From positions 1 through 19,787 of the forward strand of contig JAGWIT010000014.1 in NCBI GenBank assembly GCA_028866155.1: a stretch of 19,787 nt of DNA. Direction: 5' to 3'. Both the position numbers and the translations under genes were made by a program. This document shows, one piece after another, positions 6,962-12,139 of this stretch. The notes under the pieces were generated by a model. That model ran no database searches and had not been told where the DNA came from. It worked only from the letters and a program-made list of their open reading frames with translations. Every line of letters starts with the position of its first letter. Position 1 is the first letter of the stretch. Source of the DNA: Patescibacteria group bacterium (GTDB lineage: Bacteria > Patescibacteriota > Minisyncoccia > Phycocordibacterales > SBAW01).

Positions 6962-7357
6962 ATGAAAGGATTCGTCACAAAAATAGAGAAGAAGTCTCTA
7001 GAGAACGATTTTTTTAGAGAAGTTCTTTATACGGCGCAGCACAGCCAACTGGTGGTGATGAGCCTCAGGCCGGGAGAGGACATTGGCGAAGAGATTCATC
7101 AGCTTGACCAGTTTATACGATGCGAGCAGGGTGTTGGGAAAGCAGTGCTCGACGGAGTCGAACACGAACTCGTCGACGGCGTAGCAATACTCGTACCGGC
7201 TGGGGTAAAACACAACATCATCAACACCTCTGCCGAGCAATCAATGAAACTCTACACTCTGTATGCTCCTCCCAACCATCGCGACGGCGTAGTGCACAAA
7301 ACAAAAGCGGATGCCGAGGCGGATACCGAACACTTTGACGGAAAGACGAGCGAATAA
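6962..7357 (+). CDS. Single-domain cupin protein
   Basis: A 131-residue soluble cupin. The first cupin motif is at about residues 38-60 (PGEDIGEEIHQLDQF, then IRCEQGVGKAVLDG). Here only one histidine (H46) is in place, followed by D49/Q50, as in a subset of cupins with the EIHxxxDQF pattern. The second motif is VPAGVKHNIINTS at about 78-90, with H84. The tail is hydrophilic (HRDGVVHKTKADAEADTEHFDG), a typical finish for this cupin subfamily. Such proteins bind a metal and a small ligand or sugar, and the substrate cannot be read from sequence. ATG at 6962 gives the standard N-terminus (MKGFVTKIEKKSLEN). It is the second gene of the array, with repeat copies on both sides. Confidence 0.9.
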   Translation: MKGFVTKIEKKSLENDFFREVLYTAQHSQLVVMSLRPGEDIGEEIHQLDQFIRCEQGVGKAVLDGVEHELVDGVAILVPAGVKHNIINTSAEQSMKLYTLYAPPNHRDGVVHKTKADAEADTEHFDGKTSE

Positions 7358-7365
7358 CTAACTAA

Positions 7366-7436
7366 AAAGGGTCGGAGGGGTGTATATGGCAGAGGTGAAG
7401 GAGAAGCTGAACTTGATTGCTATAATGAACGCATGA
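7366..7436 (+). repeat. Composite array repeat, copy 3 (G-rich core plus antitoxin-like 3' end)
   Basis: Follows the cupin stop after 8 bases. The core AAAGGGTCGGAGGGGTG matches GGGTCGGAGGGG of copy 5. It runs straight into TATATGGCAGAGGTGAAGG, equivalent to TACATGGCGGGAGTGAAGG of copy 1. Compared with copies 1 and 4 about 45 bases between core and tail are missing. The end coincides with the start of the next gene. Confidence 0.65.
7386..7436 (+). pseudogene. Short antitoxin-like leader frame (MAEVKEKL...)
   Basis: The frame reads MAEVKEKLNLIAIMNA and stops with TGA, overlapping the ATG of the following two-TM gene (ATGA, 7433-7436). It matches YMAGVKEKLAMI of copy 1. The same stop/start geometry in two separate copies is unlikely to be chance. 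It may work today as a leader peptide that delivers ribosomes to the next start. Confidence 0.5.
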
Positions 7437-7627
7437 AAAGGCAACCTCTCTTAACCGTATGGGTCGTCATGATGCTTTTACTCGCTTTTGCGGGCATAGC
7501 CGCAAACTTCGTAGGTACGGGCCTAAATCAGGCGATTATAAACGTCGCTGCGACTATAGTTTTTAGCCTCGTCGAACTGGGAATCCTGTATCTGCTAATG
7601 AGACCGGCGTGGGGAGAATTTAAATAA
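7433..7627 (+). CDS. Small two-TM membrane protein, unknown function
   Basis: I do not recognise a family. The 64-residue product has a short basic N-terminus (MKRQPLLTV) and two hydrophobic segments, about residues 8-28 (TVWVVMMLLLAFAGIAANFV) and 35-57 (IINVAATIVFSLVELGILYL). The tail is MRPAWGEFK. The pattern is that of a helical hairpin in the inner membrane. It starts within the stop of a leader frame (ATGA) and is followed after 7 bases by the YdeI-like gene, with no repeat in between. The two may have entered the array as a pair. It could be toxin-like or a modulator of another membrane protein, but nothing decides this. Confidence 0.6.
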   Translation: MKRQPLLTVWVVMMLLLAFAGIAANFVGTGLNQAIINVAATIVFSLVELGILYLLMRPAWGEFK

Positions 7628-7634
7628 ACCGCGT

Positions 7635-7937
7635 ATGAAAATATCTTCCGGAACAGTACATACACTACCTGCAGATCTAAAGAAGGCCCTCCTCGCTTCT
7701 CCGAAAGCGCGTGCGGCATGGGAGGACATCACGCCGCTTGCTCGCAATGAGTGGATTTGTTGGACCATTTCGGTCAAGCAACAGGCAACGCGAAAGGATC
7801 ATGTCAAAAGGGTGGTCCCGGAGCTCATCGAGGGGATGCGCCGCCCCTGTTGCTGGATCGGCTGCATCCACCGTACAGACAAATTGATAAGCCCATCGAT
7901 ACAGGGAATACTCGATAAACGACCTAAATCAAAATAG
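7635..7937 (+). CDS. YdeI/OmpD-associated-like small protein
   Basis: The 100-residue soluble product matches the C-terminal domain pattern of YdeI/OmpD-associated proteins. That pattern comprises LPADLKKALLASPKARAAWE, then ITPLARNEWICWTISVKQQAT, then R-K-x-H-V-x-R-V-x-P-E-L-x-E-G-M. It has a distinctive RPCCWIGCIHR segment at about 69-79, where three cysteines and a histidine could bind metal (inference). Stand-alone versions are common, and their function is not established. Start is the ATG at 7635, seven bases after the stop of the two-TM gene. Copy 4 of the repeat starts 12 bases after its stop. Confidence 0.7.
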   Translation: MKISSGTVHTLPADLKKALLASPKARAAWEDITPLARNEWICWTISVKQQATRKDHVKRVVPELIEGMRRPCCWIGCIHRTDKLISPSIQGILDKRPKSK

Positions 7938-7948
7938 GCGAACGAGAA

Positions 7949-8094
7949 GTTCGATTCCGTTCACTCTGTCGCCGAAAAAATAGCTGAAACAAAAGGCTAA
8001 AAAATCTGGGTCGGAGGGTACCGCTAATCAAACCATCGATTACTTAGAGATTTTATCGGATCCAGTGTACATGGCTGGTGTAGTGGAAGTGTAA
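7949..8094 (+). repeat. Composite array repeat, copy 4 (the only copy with all three parts)
   Basis: Three parts in order: a T-arm-like segment starting GTTCGATTCCGTTCACTCTG (7949); CAAAAGG leading to the core AAAAATCTGGGTCGGAGG (about 7999-8017); and an antitoxin-like coding tail (8023-8094). The first 70 bases align to copy 5 (8730-8799) without gaps, with about nine differences. It sits between the YdeI-like and methyltransferase genes. Confidence 0.75.
8023..8094 (+). pseudogene. Truncated antitoxin-like frame before the methyltransferase gene
   Basis: Reads ANQT, then IDYLEILSDPVYMAGVVEV, then TAA. The open frame extends upstream to 7984 but has no ATG there. It stops 9 bases before the methyltransferase ATG instead of overlapping it, and the C-terminal seven or so residues seen in copy 1 are missing. 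EILSDPVYM is closest to the usual antitoxin-tail wording (E-x-L-S/A-D-P-E-x-M), which supports the antitoxin inference. Confidence 0.5.
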
Positions 8095-8103
8095 ACTAAC
8101 GTC

Positions 8104-8712
8104 ATGGACTTAAAAGAAACATATAACCGCATAGCCGAGGACTGGTTTGAAGATCATCATGGCGATAGCTGGTGGGTGGAAGGCACGGACACTTTCGTTT
8201 CCCTACTGTCTCGAAACGCATTGGTGCTGGACATAGGGTGCGGCGCAGGTGTCAAATCAAAATATCTTTCAGATAAAGGTCTTAAAGTAGTCGGAGCAGA
8301 TTTTTCGGAAAAAATGATTGAGATCGCTAAACGCGAAGTCCCAGCAGCAGATTTTCGCGTCGCCGACATCAAAGACTTGGGTACGATACCGGAAACTCTT
8401 GATGGGGTGTTCGCCCAAGCCGTACTTTTGCATATACCTAAGAATGAAGCCGGGAAGGTCGTCGCTGGTCTTGCGCACAAGCTAAGGGAGGGCGGTTATC
8501 TGTATATTGCGGTAAAGGAAAAGTGGCCCGACGGAAAGGAGGAGGAGGTTTTGAAAGAAAACGACTATGGTTATGAGTACGAACGATTCTTCAGTTACTT
8601 TACTTTGCCTGAGATCAAGAAGCATCTGATAGAAGCTGGTTTGCAGGTACGATATGAAAACGTGTCCCGTGCTGGTCGAACTAATTGGATACAGGTTATT
8701 GCTCAAAAATGA
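8104..8712 (+). CDS. Class I SAM-dependent methyltransferase
   Basis: The 202-residue product is a Rossmann-fold methyltransferase. Motif I VLDIGCGAG is at residues 41-49. The acidic end of strand beta-2 is VVGADFSEKMIEIAK (about 58-72), motif II/III is ADFRVADIKDL, and motif IV LDGVFAQAVLLHI is followed by LREGGYLYIAVKE. The N-terminus (MDLKETYNRIAEDWFEDHHG) is typical of small ubiE-like methyltransferases acting on small molecules. The C-terminal half has FTLPEIKKHLIEAGLQV, the usual second half of the fold. The substrate cannot be inferred. It is the last gene of the array, bounded by copies 4 and 5 of the repeat. The length is normal, so it is probably functional. Confidence 0.92.
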   Translation: MDLKETYNRIAEDWFEDHHGDSWWVEGTDTFVSLLSRNALVLDIGCGAGVKSKYLSDKGLKVVGADFSEKMIEIAKREVPAADFRVADIKDLGTIPETLDGVFAQAVLLHIPKNEAGKVVAGLAHKLREGGYLYIAVKEKWPDGKEEEVLKENDYGYEYERFFSYFTLPEIKKHLIEAGLQVRYENVSRAGRTNWIQVIAQK

Positions 8713-8729
8713 GCCGGGCACTAACGACG

Positions 8730-8800
8730 GTTCGATTCCCGTCACTCTGTCACCAAAACGACGGCTTAAACAAAAGGCTAAAAAATCTGGGTCGGAGGGG
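8730..8800 (+). repeat. Composite array repeat, copy 5 (T-arm-like segment plus core), array end
   Basis: GTTCGATTCCCGTCACTCTG at 8730 is preceded by GACG, so GACGG and CCGTC can pair around TTCGATTC like a T arm. It is followed by TCACCA, which resembles a tRNA 3' end. The core AAAAATCTGGGTCGGAGG follows at about 8781-8798. The antitoxin-like tail is absent. Downstream there are only a hairpin and tRNA-His. Confidence 0.75.
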
Positions 8801-8818
8801 TGCATCTAACAGAACCGA

Positions 8819-8840
8819 AACCGAACAAGCATCTTCGGTT
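8819..8840. terminator. Hairpin at the junction of the array and tRNA-His
   Basis: Perfect 7-bp stem AACCGAA/TTCGGTT with an 8-base loop. It may end transcription of the plus-strand array or of tRNA-His coming from the other side. The runs that follow (ATATTAAAA on plus, TCGGTTCTGTT on minus) are not strong U-tracts. Confidence 0.4.
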
Positions 8841-8858
8841 ATATTAAAACCTATCAGG

Positions 8859-8931
8859 GGTGCCTACTGGGAATCGAACCCAGATTGCGAGTTCCACAAA
8901 CTCGAGTGTTAACCTTTACACCATAGGCACC
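8859..8931 (-). tRNA. tRNA-His (anticodon GTG)
   Basis: Cloverleaf on the minus strand: acceptor GGTGCCTA pairing with TAGGCACC, which includes the extra 5' G(-1) opposite C73 that marks histidine tRNA. The anticodon arm is CGAGT-TTGTGGA-ACTCG, with anticodon GTG. The T arm is CTGGG-TTCGATT-CCCAG. CCA is not encoded. The 3' end faces the accessory array. Confidence 0.95.
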
Positions 8932-8951
8932 ATATGCGAGCGAACCCTGCC

Positions 8952-8960
8952 TTTATAGCA
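8952..8960 (-). promoter_or_regulatory. Extended -10 promoter for tRNA-His
   Basis: TGC-TATAAA on the minus strand, with the start expected near 8945, about 14 bases before the tRNA. No good -35 is seen, as usual for extended -10 promoters. Confidence 0.45.
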
Positions 8961-8968
8961 TTTTTGTC

Positions 8969-10018
8969 TTAGGGATGAAAGAAAAACGCGATGCCAATGA
9001 TGGCGTATGCAGCGAGGAGCTGGACGCCCTCAAGCCAGTTGCTCTCGCCGTCGGCGACCATCATGTTGACGATAAGGACTGAGAGCACAATCGAGACCAG
9101 CTCGAATGTGTTGAAGATAAGGTTCATCGGCTGCGAAAGCGCCAACCCCGCGAGCACCAACAGCGGCGCCACAACCATCGCTATCTGCGTTGCCGAGCCT
9201 ATCGCAATTTGCAGCGAGAGGTCCATCCTGTTTTTGCGCGCCATGAGCACGGCCGAAAAGTTCTCGGCCGCGTTGCCGATGACGGCGAGAAAGATAACGC
9301 CGACAAACAGCTGGGACCATCCGAAGTTTTGCACGACCGGCTCAATGGAGCCGACGAGAATATCGCTCACCCACGCAACCGCGAGCGTCGAGACGCACAG
9401 AACCGCGAGGCTGCGCGGTATGCTCCAGCGCGGCTCGTACTTCCCCACCTCTTCCAAATATAAATGCTTGTGCGTATGGAGCGAAAAAAAGAGGCTCGCG
9501 CAATATACCAAAAGAAGCGCGATAGACACCCACACGCTCAGGTCCTCAACGATGCCATCGGCGGCGAGCGGCGCGGTCTGCAAAAAAATCGCCGGCATCA
9601 CGAGCGCAATAACCGCGATAAAGAGCGCCGAGCCGCCCGCCACAACGCCGGTGCGGTTAAAGGTTTGCTTCTCGCGATTCCATCCGCCGGCAAACATGGC
9701 GAGCCCCAGCACCAACAGCAGGTTGCCGATAATGGAGCCGGTGAGCGACGCTTTGACCACCTCGACGAGCCCCGCTTTGAGTGCAAAAAATCCGATGATG
9801 AGCTCGGTCGCGTTGCCGAATGTCGAGGAGAGAAGCCCGCCGAGCGCGGGGCCGGTACGCAACGAAAGCTCTTCGACGGCTTCACCTATATATTTGGCGA
9901 GCGGGATAATGGCGAGAGCGGATAAAAAGAAAACGGCTGTAGGAGACACGCCCGCGAAGTGAGCGCCGATGGCGATGGGGACAAAAATTAAAAGACCAAG
10001 AAAAAGTTTCTGCATCAT
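8969..10018 (-). CDS. Ca2+/H+ antiporter (CaCA superfamily, Cax-like)
   Basis: A 349-residue inner-membrane exchanger with about eleven spans that uses the proton gradient to export Ca2+. It shows the two inverted alpha-repeats of the family. The first has GNATELIIGFFALKAG with E72 at residues 68-83; the second has GNAAENFSAVLMARKNRMD with E252 at 248-266. These are the paired glutamates of the cation site. SLTGSIIGNLLLVLGLAMF and IGSATQIAMVVAPLLVL are the companion helices, and an acidic region divides the halves around residue 190. The length is typical for the ChaA/Cax type. ATG at 10018 (MMQKLFLG) overlaps the stop of the upstream 101-residue gene (ATGA, 10015-10018), so translation is likely coupled. 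Confidence 0.94.
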   Translation of the reverse strand: MMQKLFLGLLIFVPIAIGAHFAGVSPTAVFFLSALAIIPLAKYIGEAVEELSLRTGPALGGLLSSTFGNATELIIGFFALKAGLVEVVKASLTGSIIGNLLLVLGLAMFAGGWNREKQTFNRTGVVAGGSALFIAVIALVMPAIFLQTAPLAADGIVEDLSVWVSIALLLVYCASLFFSLHTHKHLYLEEVGKYEPRWSIPRSLAVLCVSTLAVAWVSDILVGSIEPVVQNFGWSQLFVGVIFLAVIGNAAENFSAVLMARKNRMDLSLQIAIGSATQIAMVVAPLLVLAGLALSQPMNLIFNTFELVSIVLSVLIVNMMVADGESNWLEGVQLLAAYAIIGIAFFFHP

Positions 10019-10320
10019 CGCGTTAAGTGTGAGCGCATTTCAAACACGTGAGTCGTTGCGTTGTGCTCGGGATGAAAGCTCGTGGTATGGATTTTATCGC
10101 CGCGCATCTCGTAGAGCGCGTGCGCGCTTTTGCCCTCGGGATGAAATTCGGTCGCATACCAATTCCCATCCCGCACGGTATAGAGGGGCTTGCCGCCGGG
10201 CATTTCACGGTTGTAGCGGCTCGCATATACTTGGCCGCCGCGCAACTCATATTGCGGCTGGAGCGAGTGCCCTTCGCCAGCATGTCCGTAGTGAGACTCG
10301 TGGATGAACTGCGTGTCCAT
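10015..10320 (-). CDS. Small protein with exact 23-residue repeats, unknown function
   Basis: I do not recognise a family. The 101-residue product is rich in His, Tyr, Arg and Gly, without a signal or membrane span. It has a tandem repeat with perfect register: YELR at 24, YTVR at 47, YEMR at 70, FEMR at 93, exactly 23 apart. Each unit runs [Y/F]-x-[L/V/M]-R-[G/D]-x-x-[V/W/I]-[Y/H]-[A/T]-[S/T], ending HPEG or HPEH in the later ones. This suggests a small beta-meander or beta-hairpin stack. The histidines could bind metal (inference). It is coupled by a 4-base overlap to the Ca2+/H+ antiporter gene. A promoter at 10327 would start the mRNA at its ATG. Confidence 0.75.
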   Translation of the reverse strand: MDTQFIHESHYGHAGEGHSLQPQYELRGGQVYASRYNREMPGGKPLYTVRDGNWYATEFHPEGKSAHALYEMRGDKIHTTSFHPEHNATTHVFEMRSHLTR

Positions 10321-10326
10321 GAACCA

Positions 10327-10335
10327 ACTATAGCA
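10327..10335 (-). promoter_or_regulatory. Extended -10 promoter giving a leaderless mRNA
   Basis: TGC-TATAGT on the minus strand, with its last base 7 bases ahead of the A of the start codon at 10320. The expected transcription start therefore falls on the ATG. The -35 region (AAAACA, 17 bases up) is poor. Confidence 0.45.
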
Positions 10336-10390
10336 GGCACAGAAAAAAATGTTTTATTTTTATTAACAGGAATAAAAAAGGAATTAATCG

Positions 10391-10537
10391 CTACAGCCGG
10401 GGTGCTGCCGCGTTCAGGGCAAACCAAAAACTGGCGAGTTCAAGCGCAAGGATACAGGCAACAATACCGATGATGGTATAAAATTTCTGAGATATCGAAA
10501 GTTTTCGCAAATATTTTATAGGAGAAAATATTTGCAT
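10391..10537 (-). CDS. 48-aa membrane peptide, possibly a truncated sensor N-terminus
   Basis: An unbroken frame starts at ATG 10537 behind GGTGGAG, one of the few Shine-Dalgarno-like sites here. It reads MQIFSPIKYLRKLSISQKFY, then TIIGIVACILALELASFWFA, then LNAAAPRL and stop. It has a basic cytoplasmic start and one membrane span (about residues 20-41). The wording K-L-S-I-S-x-K-x-Y followed by an anchor with W-F-x-L-N resembles the N-terminus of membrane histidine kinases and chemoreceptors, cut right after the first span. The frame ends in TAG, with no continuing homology in the 70 bases beyond. It is either a remnant or a real small membrane protein. Same strand as its neighbours. Confidence 0.5.
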   Translation of the reverse strand: MQIFSPIKYLRKLSISQKFYTIIGIVACILALELASFWFALNAAAPRL

Positions 10538-10568
10538 ATCTCCACCATATCATGAAGGGCCTTATTTT

Positions 10569-11120
10569 TTATGTTTTTTGCAAAAATGCCCAAGAAATCT
10601 CAAGCGACTCGTTCCGCACCACAAAGCGATAGATCGCGGGGCTCAAAAGCACCGAGAACGTGATGGTACCGAGAAGATGCATGAGCGTGAATGGTATTTG
10701 GCCGAAAAGCGCGACCGCAAACGGCTGATGATCGAAAACGGGCCCTATCATCATCGTTATCGCGTCGTACGCAACCGTGCCCGGGATTCCGAAGATAAGA
10801 AAATTCTTCACTGATGCGTCGCGATTTTTGAAAAAGAAGTGCGCGGCGAACCCGAGCAGGCCGTAGCAAACGGCCGTTACCGCTGTCCATATTCCCCACC
10901 CCGAGGTCGCGGCATCGAAGAGCGCAATGCCGAGAAATCCAAAAAGAAAACTGCCAAAAATGCCGTAGCGCTTGGAGAACGGCATAACAGTCGCAAGCAT
11001 CGGCTCGAAATTGGGCGGCCGGAAAGGAATAAGACGAAATAAAAACACGGCGCTCCAACCAATCAAAAACTTTAGCCAGCCGGTGGTGAACGAGAGTTTC
11101 ATAGGGAATATATTTTTCAT
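10569..11120 (-). CDS. ECF transporter S-component-like membrane protein (probable cobalamin uptake)
   Basis: A 183-residue integral membrane protein with about five to six spans, the size of ECF S-components. FEPMLATVMPFSKRYG and FLGIALFDAATSGWGIW, then GIPGTVAYDAITMMIGPVF and FTLMHLLGTITFSVLLSPAI fit the S-component pattern (P-x-x-F-E-P near the front, D-A-x-T in loops). S-components bind a vitamin with high affinity and use a shared EcfAAT motor, which is not in this window. The substrate is inferred from context: the gene is last in a run with class II RNR, cobalamin adenosyltransferase and a DUF4430 protein, so B12 or a precursor is most likely. The ATG lies 3 bases past the DUF4430 stop. 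Confidence 0.72.
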   Translation of the reverse strand: MKNIFPMKLSFTTGWLKFLIGWSAVFLFRLIPFRPPNFEPMLATVMPFSKRYGIFGSFLFGFLGIALFDAATSGWGIWTAVTAVCYGLLGFAAHFFFKNRDASVKNFLIFGIPGTVAYDAITMMIGPVFDHQPFAVALFGQIPFTLMHLLGTITFSVLLSPAIYRFVVRNESLEISWAFLQKT

Positions 11121-11123
11121 AGG

Positions 11124-11582
11124 TTAATGATTTTTTTCGTATCTCCATACGACCACGTCACCGGGGCTGATCTTTGCCTGCGACGCGCCTTGCGTGGATG
11201 AAACACCGTTAACGTAGAGCGTCCAGTAGAAATTATCCGCATTCGCCTTACCGTTGATCGATTCGACAAAGATACCCAGACCGGGGTAGTCGCGGCCGGA
11301 GAAAGTGAAATTGGTCGTCGAGGCAAGAATCCGCATCGCGTCAAGGACCGTAGCGCCCGCCGGGACATAGAGGCCATATGAGGCGCCCGAGATTATGAAT
11401 GTTACGTCGGATGACTGCGTTGCGGATGAGGTCGCGGTAAATGTTTGGGTATTGATTGCCGTCGAATGCGAATTGTCTGAGGACGGAGAAGACGCAAGAA
11501 ACGACCGTTCGGTGAAATAAGAACCGGCGCCGAGTACAATGACTGCAATAAGAAGCGCGATATATGTCCGGCTAGTTTTCAT
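11124..11582 (-). CDS. Membrane-anchored DUF4430 protein (transcobalamin-like domain)
   Basis: The 152-residue product has an N-terminal signal anchor (TYIALLIAVIVLGAGSYF, about residues 6-23), a Ser/Thr-rich linker (about 30-58), and a C-terminal DUF4430 domain. The domain shows GASYGLYVPAGATVLDAMRIL, a YPGLGIFVESINGK segment, and the hallmark FYWTLYVNGVSSTQGASQAK followed by ISPGDVVVWRYEK. DUF4430 resembles the beta-domain of intrinsic factor and transcobalamin, so this protein may hold B12 on the outer face for the neighbouring S-component (inference). ATG at 11582 is preferred; an in-frame TTG two codons upstream is possible. It sits 19 bases after the adenosyltransferase and 3 bases before the S-component gene. 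Confidence 0.82.
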   Translation of the reverse strand: MKTSRTYIALLIAVIVLGAGSYFTERSFLASSPSSDNSHSTAINTQTFTATSSATQSSDVTFIISGASYGLYVPAGATVLDAMRILASTTNFTFSGRDYPGLGIFVESINGKANADNFYWTLYVNGVSSTQGASQAKISPGDVVVWRYEKNH

Positions 11583-11601
11583 AGGCAACAGAGCTCACTT
11601 T

Positions 11602-12138
11602 TTAATACGCGGGTGATGACTCCTTTGTGCCTGCTTGTATTGCGGCATATCGCGCAAGCACATATAAAAGGCTCGAAAGACGATTAAGATATGCTTTCGT
11701 CGGAGAGGAAACAGGTCGCTGTGCGCTCGCCGCGACAAGGGCGCGTTCGGCCCGGCGACATACCGCCCGAACATAGTCGAACAATGCCGAGAGCTCCGTT
11801 GCGCCCGGTATGACAAATGCATGCGGGTTCTCTATTAAGTTTTCAATAGTCTCGATGGTATGTTCCAGCGCATCAACATGGGTTTTCAATAGGTGTTTCT
11901 CGGCTCCGGCAAGTTCTGCTTGCACTATAAATAGGCTCTCTTGAACTTTCATGACTTCTTTCGATACGTCGAGAGCCTTGTTGGCCTGTCCGCTCGTTCG
12001 GGCCCGGCACACGCCTAAAAGCGAGTTGAGTTCGTCGAGTGTGCCGAGCGCCTCATACACGGGACTATTTTTAGGAAACCGCTCCTTCGTTCCGAATAGG
12101 CCTGAGGTCCCGCCATCCCCTTTGCGGGTATATAACAT
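11602..12138 (-). CDS. Cob(I)alamin adenosyltransferase, PduO type
   Basis: This cytoplasmic enzyme transfers the 5'-deoxyadenosyl group of ATP to cob(I)alamin, making adenosylcobalamin. The 178-residue product starts MLYTRKGDGGTSGLFG, the ATP-binding N-terminal motif of the family. It continues YEALGTLDELNSLLGVCR and ends with FVIPGATELSALFDYVRAVCRRAERALVA and YLNRLSSLLYVLARYAA, the classic PduO helices. The start at 12138 is preferred because family members begin just before this T-R-x-G-D-x-G-T motif. It also leaves one base after the RNR stop (TAA-C-ATG) instead of a 23-base overlap from an ATG at 12162. It directly follows the B12-dependent reductase, whose cofactor it makes. Confidence 0.94.
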   Translation of the reverse strand: MLYTRKGDGGTSGLFGTKERFPKNSPVYEALGTLDELNSLLGVCRARTSGQANKALDVSKEVMKVQESLFIVQAELAGAEKHLLKTHVDALEHTIETIENLIENPHAFVIPGATELSALFDYVRAVCRRAERALVAASAQRPVSSPTKAYLNRLSSLLYVLARYAAIQAGTKESSPAY

Positions 12139-12139
12139 G

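Noticed and set aside
8713..8760. Complete tRNA gene in the T-arm-like segment
   Set aside because: No 5' acceptor, D arm or anticodon arm can be found upstream, and the spacing from T loop to CCA does not fit a cloverleaf.
6855..8800. Integron attC sites
   Set aside because: The repeats lack the paired GTTRRRY/RYYYAAC ends and the long imperfect palindrome of attC, and no integron integrase is visible.
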